Source: CAYJBH01 sp964368815 (lineage in GTDB: Bacteria > Bacillota > Clostridia > Oscillospirales > Ruminococcaceae). Taken from it: a stretch of 64,000 nucleotides of DNA. The translations under genes were made by a program, and so were the position numbers. The stretch lies in the NCBI GenBank assembly GCA_964368815.1, contig CAYJDA010000007.1:1-64000 (forward strand), read 5' to 3'. Shown here in pieces: positions 27,001 through 34,753 of the stretch. Every line of letters starts with the position of its first letter. Position 1 is the stretch's first letter. Below the pieces are notes generated by a model. The model was not told where the DNA came from. It was given only the letters and a program-made list of their open reading frames with translations, and did no database searches.

Positions 27001-27402
27001 TCCGGCTATCAATCAACCTTAACCCTGTCGGAGGATGCCGTAAAAAGCATGGTTCTTGCAAAAACAGGAATAGATCTCACCGGCACCGATCCGAATACAT
27101 GGTTTGTTGTTATAAACGAAACATCGGGGGGTTATAACGGCAATATGTCTATAGCGGGACATACAACTTATTACGGTAAAACAATTACCGGTAGAGCTAT
27201 AAGAGACACTATACTTAGTGGCTCCGGCCTACGTAGTGCCGCGTTTGATGTAGTTTATGCAAACGGTTCATTTACCTTTACTGCCTACGGTTACGGACAT
27301 GGCGTTGGCCTAAGTCAATGGGGCGCACAGCTATATGCACAGCAAGGTTGGAGCTATAGCCAAATTCTAACTCATTATTATACCGGAACAACCATTGGGT
27401 AA
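24061..27402 (+). CDS. CinA / pseudosortase B / SpoIID multidomain membrane fusion
   Basis: A single uninterrupted 1113-residue frame. Residues 1-415 are a complete CinA: a MoaB-like nucleotide domain (GTELLLGDILNTN) and a C-terminal NMN-amidohydrolase-like domain (AESCTGG, GITGIAGPGGGSSDKPVG). Basic residues then a helix (about 445-469) predict N-in, C-out topology. Residues 490-690 resemble sortase B (TVGWLAVEATDIELPVVRG core), but the catalytic His, Cys and Arg positions read Ser579, Val670 and Asn680. A Ser/Asp-rich linker (760-845) leads to a SpoIID domain (850-1113) with the catalytic-type Glu880 in LEMSP and the signature GYGHGVGLSQWGA. AAGGAGG supports TTG 24061 rather than the ATG at 24025. 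So a cytoplasmic nucleotide enzyme is joined to an external wall-lytic domain. Confidence 0.88.
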   Translation: MKAEIIAVGTELLLGDILNTNAQYLSKELAKMGFNVYYQTVVGDNTERLAEVVKLGMTRSDLLILCGGLGPTADDLTKETVCAAFKDRLEMDADELKKIQMFFASLGKPMTKNNQKQALCPVFGEKLINEMGTAPGALFFDKVTDVMAAVLPGPPKEMIWVFENQLRPKLAKFQNGCLVSRTLCVYGVGESELEPKLMNYLNNANPTVALYAKEQEVVIRVTAKGNTVKEATTLATGAENRVRLVLQEHVYALGESSLEKVVVGLLKDKLKTIATAESCTGGLLSEKITSIDGASEVFLSGVCSYSNESKAEILGIKKKIIDKYGAVSSQVAGEMARAVKGNTGADIGVGITGIAGPGGGSSDKPVGLVYIAVCYEKLTFVKRLDLGKGRGRDWVRMGAVKNTLDLLRRILCDMELSNVRIFEEKERTDIEQPIKPKGFFSVKRVMLTLLTLIIVGGLAVAGYFGYNYLQQSDIDLSSLMFWQETSAGYHSINIGQNDEGYEEAVQGYLAELVETNSDTVGWLAVEATDIELPVVRGLDNVEYTSTGFDKQPSEDGTVFMDSRLPLEEAATVNTVVYGSSQLSELLFLENIARAEQVQSFSYITQEETQQYQIISVYYDDTVEGLTPDVSAIGGFETLRSQMEFVVGVKARSFYNYPVSTDEHDSFFSIVTPSDLSAGTNLVVVGKLLSDDEEREHNEIQENTSAIMPMVYYNRFGGEQPDPQTTFLNLATELGSLGATGSFVGAMGADIPLLGDIPSTVLPSDEDSSTDTNDDSNEADSAEDDSNEEDSSDSEDDSSDDDNSDTDDNDDSNGSSSSASSSSSSSSSSSSSSSSSSSSSSQTTPTPDPPETPGGSLTVTMNGVVTTGSTLDIIARIVSLEMSPSWHTEALKAQAVASYTWILYEQARGVAAPSVAGRDVADSRVVAAITPVINQRVLYSGSPAFTPYFAISAGKTNASQEVWGGSLPYLVSVDSSVDVNASGYQSTLTLSEDAVKSMVLAKTGIDLTGTDPNTWFVVINETSGGYNGNMSIAGHTTYYGKTITGRAIRDTILSGSGLRSAAFDVVYANGSFTFTAYGYGHGVGLSQWGAQLYAQQGWSYSQILTHYYTGTTIG

Positions 27403-27417
27403 TTCCTTTGGCGGAGA

Positions 27418-29016
27418 TTATTTAGCAAGATAATTTCTAATCATTGAAAGATCAAGAAAATTAATAATGCCGTCATGATTAAGGTCGCCGCTTTCTCCAA
27501 TCGAGCTATCTTCAACGTTTTTGTTGTAGTTATCAGACTGTGTAATCACCAACATGTCGGTATTATTAACCTCATTATCGCCGTTAACATCACCTGTGCG
27601 CACGATAAGTGTATATTCAATCGAGTTTTGCAGATAGGTTATGCTCGGCGTTTGCGTCTCGGCAATAGATGCCGTTATAATAACACTACCATATCCCTTT
27701 ATGGTAACCTTACCGTTAGAGTCCACCAATGCAATGTTTTCATTGCTACTGCTGTAGACGATAGGGGTTGAGCCGGCTGTGCTCGAAACAGCCTCCCCGT
27801 TAAAATCCGCAACCTGTAGGTATTCTATCGTTTTTGCTCCGCTTTGCAGCTCGGAATCGCTAAAACTCAGCTCGTGCAGAATGCTGTGAGCGGTTACGGT
27901 TAAATCATAGGAAATTGAGGTTGCGTTATATCCGCTAACTGCCGCCGCAGTTGCTGTTATTCTAACGGTGCCGATGCCGACAATTGTTACCAAACCGGTA
28001 GTTGAGTTAACCGTTGCCACTCCGTTGCCGGAAGGCACTGAATACTTTATCGACCCGCCTTTAGCAGTTCTGTTAACAGCAGTATACTCAAAGGCAGAAT
28101 CATTTGTAGTTTTAAAAATTGTATCTCCGGCAGACAGCTCGTTTGTAAAAACAACCGTCTGCATGGTGGAATCGTAGTGCATATCATATCCTACCGGATA
28201 CTTAGTGTAGCTGAATGTATACGGAGTAACTCCGCCCGATGGTATGCCAGCATCTGCTATGTAGCTCCAAACTTCATGGGTTGAGACGGCAGGGGTAGTG
28301 AAGATATCTCCAAGTCCCAACAGCCAGCCTATGCCATGTATTGGGGTATCCTCAAACTCGTAAACCCCCATGCTGTCGGTAACTGCATTTCTGCCTGATA
28401 TTACATCGCCAACCTGCTTTATCGCTATCATGGAGTTTGCCGGCATGCCCGGCAACAAAAACTGCCCATACCAACCCATTCTTTTGAAGGTTTTGGTTTG
28501 GGTTGACTCGGTTTTGTTGATGGTTAAATCTATGGTTAGCTTGTTCTGGCCTTCAGTAAAAAAGCTTTCGGGAAGTGATTCCATATAACTTTGTGGCTCA
28601 AAGTATCCGCTGTTGTATTCTGCGGTAGGAACTATGGCTACCCTAATTTCGTTAAAAACGGTGTTGTTCGGAACATCGCTTATCGGAATTACCGACCTTG
28701 AATATTTTCCGTCTATCAGCTCATAATGTGAATAACTTCCGGCAATGTCATAGTAGCTATACCTTGAGTCTTCAGATTTGATGTAAATAACAGCTATATT
28801 AGCCTGACCAATCTCACCATAGTCTACATTAAACATTACGTAAGGTACGTTTGGGCGCTGGGTGCCGGAGGTCGGGATTTTAAAATCAAGGTTAATCGCT
28901 TTAAGCTGGGAGGCGTCTACCTTAGTGGCAGCTGAAATTGTTATAAAGCAAATAATAAATAGAAAAAAAGCAAACCTTATTAGCGCCAATGTATTGTTAG
29001 TAGGCTTAAATTGCAT
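27418..29016 (-). CDS. Secreted dockerin protein with Ig-like repeats
   Basis: A 532-residue exported protein. A signal peptide spans about 1-35 (cleavage near VDA-SQ). Residues 40-290 show no fold I recognise. Residues 300-475 contain two bacterial Ig-like (BIG2-type) repeats, each with a VTITG/VTIKGYGSV strand motif. The C-terminus is a type I dockerin with two calcium loops, GDVNGDNEVNNTD and GDLNHDGIINFLD, ending in NYLAK. No catalytic domain is visible, so it may be a cellulosomal structural or binding part. The SD AGGGAAG precedes the ATG, and the gene lies 9 nt after the binding lipoprotein, so they form one leftward operon. Confidence 0.85.
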   Translation of the reverse strand: MQFKPTNNTLALIRFAFFLFIICFITISAATKVDASQLKAINLDFKIPTSGTQRPNVPYVMFNVDYGEIGQANIAVIYIKSEDSRYSYYDIAGSYSHYELIDGKYSRSVIPISDVPNNTVFNEIRVAIVPTAEYNSGYFEPQSYMESLPESFFTEGQNKLTIDLTINKTESTQTKTFKRMGWYGQFLLPGMPANSMIAIKQVGDVISGRNAVTDSMGVYEFEDTPIHGIGWLLGLGDIFTTPAVSTHEVWSYIADAGIPSGGVTPYTFSYTKYPVGYDMHYDSTMQTVVFTNELSAGDTIFKTTNDSAFEYTAVNRTAKGGSIKYSVPSGNGVATVNSTTGLVTIVGIGTVRITATAAAVSGYNATSISYDLTVTAHSILHELSFSDSELQSGAKTIEYLQVADFNGEAVSSTAGSTPIVYSSSNENIALVDSNGKVTIKGYGSVIITASIAETQTPSITYLQNSIEYTLIVRTGDVNGDNEVNNTDMLVITQSDNYNKNVEDSSIGESGDLNHDGIINFLDLSMIRNYLAK

Positions 29017-29025
29017 AATACTTCC

Positions 29026-29916
29026 CTAACTCTGCTCCTGTTGAATCTCGGTGGGTAATGAAGGCAAAACCTCCTCCAGCATGGCAATTGTTTCAAGAAA
29101 AGCTTCATCTTCATAAAGAGTTTGATATGTGCTTAGAGTGTCCTGAACAAATTGTTCGTGGTTTACAGGCGTATAATATATGATAAAATCATTATCGGCC
29201 TGGGTAAACTCTTCCAGGCTTTCGATTGCAAGCTCAAGTGCATCCCTTACCGCTTGATGTTCGTTAAACATTATGTTAACGCTGTTAGATTCACTAAACA
29301 TTCCTATATCATAATAATAGTCGATATCAGCAAAAAAATTATTGTTGTCGCCTATAGAGTATTCATTTACATAGCTGAAAGATTCTATTTCGATCAAGTT
29401 TTCCTGTGGCATCGGAGGTATATCTTCCATATTTCTAAATTGTTCGTTCGACGCTACTCCAACCGATCCACAGTTAAGATAATATAGAACTCTGTGTATA
29501 GTGTTTGCCGGATCATGCTCATTAATAATCTCCAGCGCATTATCAATGCTTTCATCGTTAAAAAGATATGGTGTAGACATAACGGTGTGAAGCGGGTCAT
29601 CCTCCTCAGGATGAATTATAGCATAATCAAGACCGCCACTATCCAGGAGCTCACGATGCCGCTCGTTATCTCCGAGAAAGCCATCGTGATATACATTTAC
29701 CTGTATTTCACCATCAAAAACTTCCTCTAACGCCACTGCAAAACTTTCTAAAAAAACCCCCATGGGTGAGTCGGAAGGATAGATGCTGCCAACCTTAATA
29801 GTTCTTATATATTCCACCTCGGGTTCAGACTGGGTTTGAGGTATAACAACGGACTGCGTTTCGGCCGAACAGCCAACAAGCAGTAGCAACGATATAAAAA
29901 CAATTATCCTAAACAT
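29026..29916 (-). CDS. Orphan TRAP-type (DctP-like) substrate-binding lipoprotein
   Basis: About 296 residues. The signal peptide MFRIIVFISLLLLVGC ends in a lipobox cysteine. The following segment (IKVGSIYPSDSPMG, LDYAIIHP, STPYLF) matches the DctP fold of TRAP transporter receptors, but the central substrate-arginine region is altered and the protein is on the short side. No DctQ or DctM membrane gene is in the window. The frame is open to a GTG at 29955 and ATG 29934, but the usual lipoprotein start is ATG 29916; none has a well-placed ribosome site. The family binds carboxylates, but here a sensor or scaffold role with the co-operonic dockerin protein is equally possible. Confidence 0.7.
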   Translation of the reverse strand: MFRIIVFISLLLLVGCSAETQSVVIPQTQSEPEVEYIRTIKVGSIYPSDSPMGVFLESFAVALEEVFDGEIQVNVYHDGFLGDNERHRELLDSGGLDYAIIHPEEDDPLHTVMSTPYLFNDESIDNALEIINEHDPANTIHRVLYYLNCGSVGVASNEQFRNMEDIPPMPQENLIEIESFSYVNEYSIGDNNNFFADIDYYYDIGMFSESNSVNIMFNEHQAVRDALELAIESLEEFTQADNDFIIYYTPVNHEQFVQDTLSTYQTLYEDEAFLETIAMLEEVLPSLPTEIQQEQS

Positions 29917-29944
29917 TTTATTATTATAACACATCCTGCCTGAA

Positions 29945-29973
29945 TTGACAATCACCTCTTTTTATAGTATAAT
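29945..29973 (+). promoter_or_regulatory. Consensus sigma-A promoter for the oxidoreductase gene
   Basis: TTGACA (29945-29950), exactly 17 bp, then TATAAT (29968-29973): both boxes are perfect consensus. It lies 39 bp upstream of the ATG at 30013 and overlaps the 5' end of the divergent lipoprotein frame. It should be one of the strongest promoters in the window. Confidence 0.9.
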
Positions 29974-30012
29974 TTTATAGATTATAAGTGAATATATAAC
30001 AAAGGGGTAAGC

Positions 30013-31080
30013 ATGAATATTAGATACGGAATCATTGGGTGTGGGGGGATAGCACCTAAGTTTATCAAATCTTCTTTAAATGTAGAAAACTGCGAGATTG
30101 CGGCGGTAGCAGCAAGAGATATTACCCGCGCCGAAGAATTTGCATCAAAAAACTGCCCCTACGCTACTGCTTACGGTAGTTATGAGGAGCTATGCGCTGA
30201 TGCCGATATCAATGCAGTATATATAGCAACAACCCATAATTTTCACTTCGATAATATTATGCTGGCACTTAATTCAGGCAAGCATGTTATATGCGAAAAA
30301 CCTATAACCACAGACGGAAAGAAACTTGCAATACTTCAAAAAACAGCACAGGAAAAGGGGCTGATGTTAATGGAGGCAATGTGGTCGAGATTTCTTCCGC
30401 CGCTTGTTTCGATTAAAAAGCTTATTGATTCCGGTGAGCTTGGCAGTATAAAGCACATGAAAAGTGATTTTTGTTGCAACATGAAAAATTTATCTCCAGA
30501 GCATCGTATAAACGATCCAAAGCTTGCAGGTGGTGCACTTTTCGATCTTGGAATATACTGCCTTAATGCGGCAATGATGCTTACCGACGAAATGCCAAAG
30601 CTTGAAGGAGCAAGGGTAGAGTTAAGCGAGACCGGAGTTGATGAAACCTCGGAATTCACACTAGCATTTAAAGACTTTAATGCAGAGTTTATAACCTCAA
30701 TAGCCGGTGAAAAAAATATTTCTAACGATTGCAAAATCGTAATGGAAAAAGGTGTTATTGTTGTAGACAGCCCTGCGCATATGCCTAAAGGATATACTGT
30801 TTTTAAACCCAACAGCGAAATTACATTTAGCTTTAAAGAACCAATCGATTTTTCTCATGAAATACGACATTTTAATGAATTGATAAACTCGGGGGCAACC
30901 GATAGCCCAATTATGGGAGCTAAACACAGCATGATGATGATGGAAATAATGGATGAGTTCAGAAAAACTGTAGGGCTAAAATATCCGTTTGATGAGGAGA
31001 TATCAACCCCTTCACCTGCCACTACCCCTTCTTCCTCGTCTACCTCCACCCGCAAACGGAGAAAACAGAATGAGGGATAA
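30013..31080 (+). CDS. Gfo/Idh/MocA family NAD(P)-dependent oxidoreductase
   Basis: A 355-residue oxidoreductase. The Rossmann motif GIIGCGGIAPKF starts at residue 6, the catalytic-region Lys is in CEKPITTDGKK, and the C-terminal alpha/beta domain includes GGALFDLGIYCLNA. It resembles trans-1,2-dihydrobenzene-diol dehydrogenase-like members acting on sugars or cyclitols. The last 25 residues are a Ser/Thr/Pro-rich then basic tail that the family normally lacks, and the stop lies inside the next gene (11-bp overlap). AAAGGGG precedes the ATG. Confidence 0.9.
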   Translation: MNIRYGIIGCGGIAPKFIKSSLNVENCEIAAVAARDITRAEEFASKNCPYATAYGSYEELCADADINAVYIATTHNFHFDNIMLALNSGKHVICEKPITTDGKKLAILQKTAQEKGLMLMEAMWSRFLPPLVSIKKLIDSGELGSIKHMKSDFCCNMKNLSPEHRINDPKLAGGALFDLGIYCLNAAMMLTDEMPKLEGARVELSETGVDETSEFTLAFKDFNAEFITSIAGEKNISNDCKIVMEKGVIVVDSPAHMPKGYTVFKPNSEITFSFKEPIDFSHEIRHFNELINSGATDSPIMGAKHSMMMMEIMDEFRKTVGLKYPFDEEISTPSPATTPSSSSTSTRKRRKQNEG

Positions 31081-32482
31081 AAACCTCGGTCGTTTTATAT
31101 CGGTTTTTATTTTGCTCCTGTGTTTTGGATTTGTATTCGTTGTAACAAGATTTGTTCCGCCACTTGGCGACGACGTTCTTTTTCAGTTCGATAACGCCTA
31201 TGAGTATTATCATGTAAGCGATGAAGAAGCATCTCTATATATTGCAAATGAGCAGATAGACGATTTTGCTACCCTTTTACGCTCGCTACATAACCTGTAT
31301 TTGAACTGGACAGGCAGAATGACCGGTTGGCTGATTGTTCCCGTGCTTTCCTTTACCGGCGAAGTTTTCACCTCAATATTGCAGGCGACTTTTTTTACTG
31401 CGTATGTAGCATTAATCTCGGCTCTGGTATTTAGAGGGTTTAAAAATGCGCTGTCACACCCTATTGCTCTTCCTCTAATATTTTTACTTGTTATCTTCTA
31501 CTCTACATCGATTGGGGTGTTGTTAATAATTACCTTCACCGCAATTTATATAGTAACCACAGTGCTGTACCTACTATACATAAATGTTAATAACAACCTT
31601 TTAAAAAACAACTATAAAACCTCAATCGGAAAACTTGTTGCTTTTAATGTTTTAGGCTTTGTTACGGGTTTTACGCATGAAATGCTGGGTGCAATGTTTA
31701 TCCTAATAATAGGTTTGCGCTTACTTTTTCTCTTGTTTATAGAGAAAAAAATTAAATTTATTGATGCTTTAAAACACAATGTTGGGCTTGCTATCGGTTA
31801 TATACTTTGCTTTATCGCACCGGGCAACTTTGTTAGAGCCGGCACCGACCATGACACAGGAATACTAAAACCCTATTCCGAGAAACTGGCATTAAGCATA
31901 AGGGCACATATCGATGTTTTTAAAACCTATAGCAACGTCGGTCTGCTTCTCGCATTAGGTCTTCTGCTGCTAACATTTATCTCGTTAATTATTCTGATAA
32001 AAAATAAAAAGCTTAAGGAGTGGATTAGGGATAATTTCGAGTATATCGCAGTCTCGGCACTGTCTCCATTTATTTGGGCACTTGTATCATATGTTCCTAA
32101 CTACGGCCTTAACTACTGGTGCGCGCTGGTTTTTATAGTGGAAGCCGGTTGTATCTACAAGGCGATTAATTTGCTAAATCTTCAGCGGTATAATGTTGTA
32201 AAGAGGTTGTATACGGTGGCGGGAGGTGTTTCAGCTTTAGCATTAATCGGACTGTTTTTTATACATTCCTCCTGGATATCCGATCTTATACCGATTACCT
32301 TACAGCGAGAATTATTAATAGAACAGGCCGTGGAAAATGAAGACAAGGCGGTAAAAGTTCCGCTATATCCCATAACCACCGAAAACATTTATACCTTACA
32401 TAACTATAACAATCTTCCGGACGAGTTTAAATCCGATTATTACATAAAATATTACGGAATAGAGATAATACCGACAGAATAG
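31070..32482 (+). CDS. Polytopic membrane protein, DUF6056/GT-C-like
   Basis: A 470-residue membrane protein with about ten hydrophobic helices and a large extracytoplasmic loop after the first (about 30-75) that contains an early acidic pair (PLGDDVLFQF). A conserved-looking NWTGRMTGW motif follows. This layout resembles DUF6056 proteins and GT-C glycosyltransferases of envelope glycan synthesis, but I cannot name a substrate. I start at ATG 31070 behind GGAG; the frame is open back to 30989, but that extension is the frame-shifted reading of the oxidoreductase tail and is proline/leucine-rich junk. Confidence 0.75.
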   Translation: MRDKNLGRFISVFILLLCFGFVFVVTRFVPPLGDDVLFQFDNAYEYYHVSDEEASLYIANEQIDDFATLLRSLHNLYLNWTGRMTGWLIVPVLSFTGEVFTSILQATFFTAYVALISALVFRGFKNALSHPIALPLIFLLVIFYSTSIGVLLIITFTAIYIVTTVLYLLYINVNNNLLKNNYKTSIGKLVAFNVLGFVTGFTHEMLGAMFILIIGLRLLFLLFIEKKIKFIDALKHNVGLAIGYILCFIAPGNFVRAGTDHDTGILKPYSEKLALSIRAHIDVFKTYSNVGLLLALGLLLLTFISLIILIKNKKLKEWIRDNFEYIAVSALSPFIWALVSYVPNYGLNYWCALVFIVEAGCIYKAINLLNLQRYNVVKRLYTVAGGVSALALIGLFFIHSSWISDLIPITLQRELLIEQAVENEDKAVKVPLYPITTENIYTLHNYNNLPDEFKSDYYIKYYGIEIIPTE

Positions 32483-32494
32483 GAAAGGGAAAAC

Positions 32495-33337
32495 ATGTAT
32501 AAAATACTCGAAAAAACACTACTCAACCCTACAGTTACCAAGATGGTTGTAGCTGCTCCGGCGGTTGCCAAAAAGGCAGCTGCGGGACAGTTTATTATTT
32601 TGCGCGCAAAGGAAAACTCCGAGCGCGTTCCGCTGACTATTGCGGATTATGACCGTGAAAACGGAACCATAACCATAATATTTCAGCTGGTAGGCGGAAG
32701 CACCCACGAGCTTAACAGCCTAAATGAGGGGGAATGCATTGAAGATTTTGTTGGTCCTCTCGGTGTTGCAAGCCATATCGACGGGCTTAAAAAGGTTGCT
32801 GTAGTTGGCGGCGGTGTTGGCTGTGCTATTGCATATCCCGTTGCTAAAGCGCTACATGAGAATGGCTGTGAAGTTCACAGTATTGTTGGCTTTAGAAATA
32901 AAGACTTAGTTATTCTCGAAGAGGAGTTTGCCGCTGTATCCGATAAAGTTTGTGCAATGAGTGATGATGGTAGCTATGGTGAAAAAGGTCTCGTAACCAA
33001 TGCACTGGAAAAACTTATAGAGGAGGGCAATCAGTACGATGAAGTTATTGCTATAGGCCCTCTGATTATGATGAAATTTGTATGTCTTTTAACCAAAAAG
33101 TACGAAATAAAAACCATGGTTTCCATGAATCCGGTAATGGTAGACGGAACCGGAATGTGTGGCGGGTGTCGCCTTACTGTGGGCGGTGAAACTAAATTTG
33201 CCTGTGTTGACGGTCCGGATTTTGATGGCCATCTTATTGACTTTGACGAGGCAATACAGCGTGGAGGTATCTATAAAGATACAGAGAGAGTTCATCATGA
33301 GAACGAATGTAACCTTCTCGGTCAGGAGGTGAAATAA
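32495..33337 (+). CDS. nfnA: NfnA: ferredoxin-NADP reductase-type subunit (NADH-dependent Fd:NADP oxidoreductase alpha)
   Basis: A 280-residue flavoprotein of the PyrK/ferredoxin-NADP reductase family. An FAD domain (about 1-95) precedes a NAD-binding domain (VVGGGVGCAIAYPVAK), and a C-terminal [2Fe-2S] site has cysteines in MCGGCRLTVGG and FACVDG. With NfnB it bifurcates electrons between NADPH, NADH and ferredoxin in the cytoplasm of anaerobes. GGAAAGGGA precedes the ATG, and the stop overlaps the NfnB start by one base. Confidence 0.9.
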   Translation: MYKILEKTLLNPTVTKMVVAAPAVAKKAAAGQFIILRAKENSERVPLTIADYDRENGTITIIFQLVGGSTHELNSLNEGECIEDFVGPLGVASHIDGLKKVAVVGGGVGCAIAYPVAKALHENGCEVHSIVGFRNKDLVILEEEFAAVSDKVCAMSDDGSYGEKGLVTNALEKLIEEGNQYDEVIAIGPLIMMKFVCLLTKKYEIKTMVSMNPVMVDGTGMCGGCRLTVGGETKFACVDGPDFDGHLIDFDEAIQRGGIYKDTERVHHENECNLLGQEVK

Positions 33338-34740
33338 TGCCACAGCGTAATATGAGTCTCAATAAATGTCCAATGCCAAACCAAGATGCTAACATAAGAA
33401 ACGGAAATTTTGAAGAGGTAGCGCTGGGGTATTCTGCCCAAACTGCTATCGAGGAGGCAAATCGTTGCCTCCAGTGTCCAAAAAAATTCTGTGTTGAGGG
33501 ATGCCCGGTAGGTATCGATATTCCCGGTTTTATCGAAAAAACTGCTGAAGGCGACTTTGAAAAAGCATTCGAAATTCTTTCTTCTGCATCGGCACTGCCT
33601 GCTGTTTGCGGTAGGGTGTGTCCTCAGGAAACACAGTGTGAACAGCTTTGCATTAGGGGTAAAAAGGGTGAACCGGTTGCCATTGGTCGACTTGAGAGAT
33701 TTGTTGCAGACCATCACCGAGAAAATACAAACACAACTCCAACTATGCCCGAATGCAACGAACGCAAGGTTGCAATTATTGGTGCGGGTCCTAGCGGATT
33801 AACCGCCGCAGGTGAGCTTGCAAAGTATGGCTATAAAGTTACAGTGTTTGAGGCGTTACATCTTGCCGGCGGTGTTTTAATGTATGGAATACCGGAGTTT
33901 AGGTTGCCTAAAGATATTGTTCAAAAGGAAATTGACGGATTAAGGGCGATAGGTGTTGAAATTTTAACTAACATGGTTATCGGAAAAACCTACACCGTTG
34001 ATGAGCTTATGCAGGAGATGGGCTTTGAGGCTGTATTTATTGCCTCAGGTGCCGGCCTTCCAAACTTTATGAATATTCCGGGTGAAGGGCTTAAAGGAGT
34101 TTACAGCGCTAACGAGTACTTAACCCGTGTAAATCTGATGAAGGCATATCAGCAAAACAGCAGAACACCGATATTAAAAAGTAAAGCGGTGGCGGTTGTT
34201 GGCGGCGGTAATGTTGCCATGGATGCCGCACGCTGTGCTAAGCGCATGGGGGCGGAAGATGTTTATATTGTCTATCGTCGCAGCATGAAAGAACTTCCGG
34301 CAAGGGCCGAGGAGGTAGAACATGCTGAAGAGGAGGGTATCATCTTTAAAACCCTTTGCAACCCTACCGAGATATTACCGGATGAAAGCAGCTTTGTGTC
34401 GGGAATGAAATGTGTGGAGATGGAGCTTGGTGAACCGGACGATAGCGGTAGGCGAAGACCGGTAGTAAAACCGGATAGCGAATTTTTACTTCAGGTAGAT
34501 ACCGTTATTATAGCAATAGGTACCAGTCCAAACCCGTTGATAAGAACTACTACCCCGGGGCTTGAAACCAATCGATGGGGATGTATTGTTACCAACGGTG
34601 ATGATGGGCTTACCAGCAGAGAGGGAGTTTATGCCGGAGGCGATGCCGTTACCGGTGCGGCAACCGTTATACTTGCAATGGGCGCCGGCAAGGACAGTGC
34701 AAAGGCTATTCACGAGTACTTAAAAACAAAAAAACAATAA
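33337..34740 (+). CDS. nfnB: NfnB: glutamate synthase small-chain-like subunit
   Basis: A 467-residue flavoprotein. The N-terminal cysteines CLQCPKKFCVEGCPVGID and CGRVCPQETQCEQLC bind two [4Fe-4S] clusters; FAD and NADPH sites are at IIGAGPSGLTAAGEL and VVGGGNVAMDAARCA. It is homologous to GltD, but pairing with NfnA by a one-base overlap, and the absence of a glutamate synthase large chain, support the Nfn role. Confidence 0.9.
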   Translation: MPQRNMSLNKCPMPNQDANIRNGNFEEVALGYSAQTAIEEANRCLQCPKKFCVEGCPVGIDIPGFIEKTAEGDFEKAFEILSSASALPAVCGRVCPQETQCEQLCIRGKKGEPVAIGRLERFVADHHRENTNTTPTMPECNERKVAIIGAGPSGLTAAGELAKYGYKVTVFEALHLAGGVLMYGIPEFRLPKDIVQKEIDGLRAIGVEILTNMVIGKTYTVDELMQEMGFEAVFIASGAGLPNFMNIPGEGLKGVYSANEYLTRVNLMKAYQQNSRTPILKSKAVAVVGGGNVAMDAARCAKRMGAEDVYIVYRRSMKELPARAEEVEHAEEEGIIFKTLCNPTEILPDESSFVSGMKCVEMELGEPDDSGRRRPVVKPDSEFLLQVDTVIIAIGTSPNPLIRTTTPGLETNRWGCIVTNGDDGLTSREGVYAGGDAVTGAATVILAMGAGKDSAKAIHEYLKTKKQ

Positions 34741-34753
34741 TGATTGGCGGAAC

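Noticed and set aside
24061..27402. Two genes merged by a frameshift error
   Set aside because: Basic residues, a membrane helix and a complete pseudosortase fold run in one frame between CinA and SpoIID, with no internal ribosome site and start that I could find; an error cannot be excluded without reads.
27418..29016. Glycoside hydrolase attached to the dockerin
   Set aside because: Residues 40-290 show no catalytic motif that I recognise.
30989..31069. Upstream 27-codon extension of the polytopic membrane protein
   Set aside because: Pro/Leu-rich frame-shifted reading of the oxidoreductase tail; GGAG and the signal-like start favour ATG 31070.
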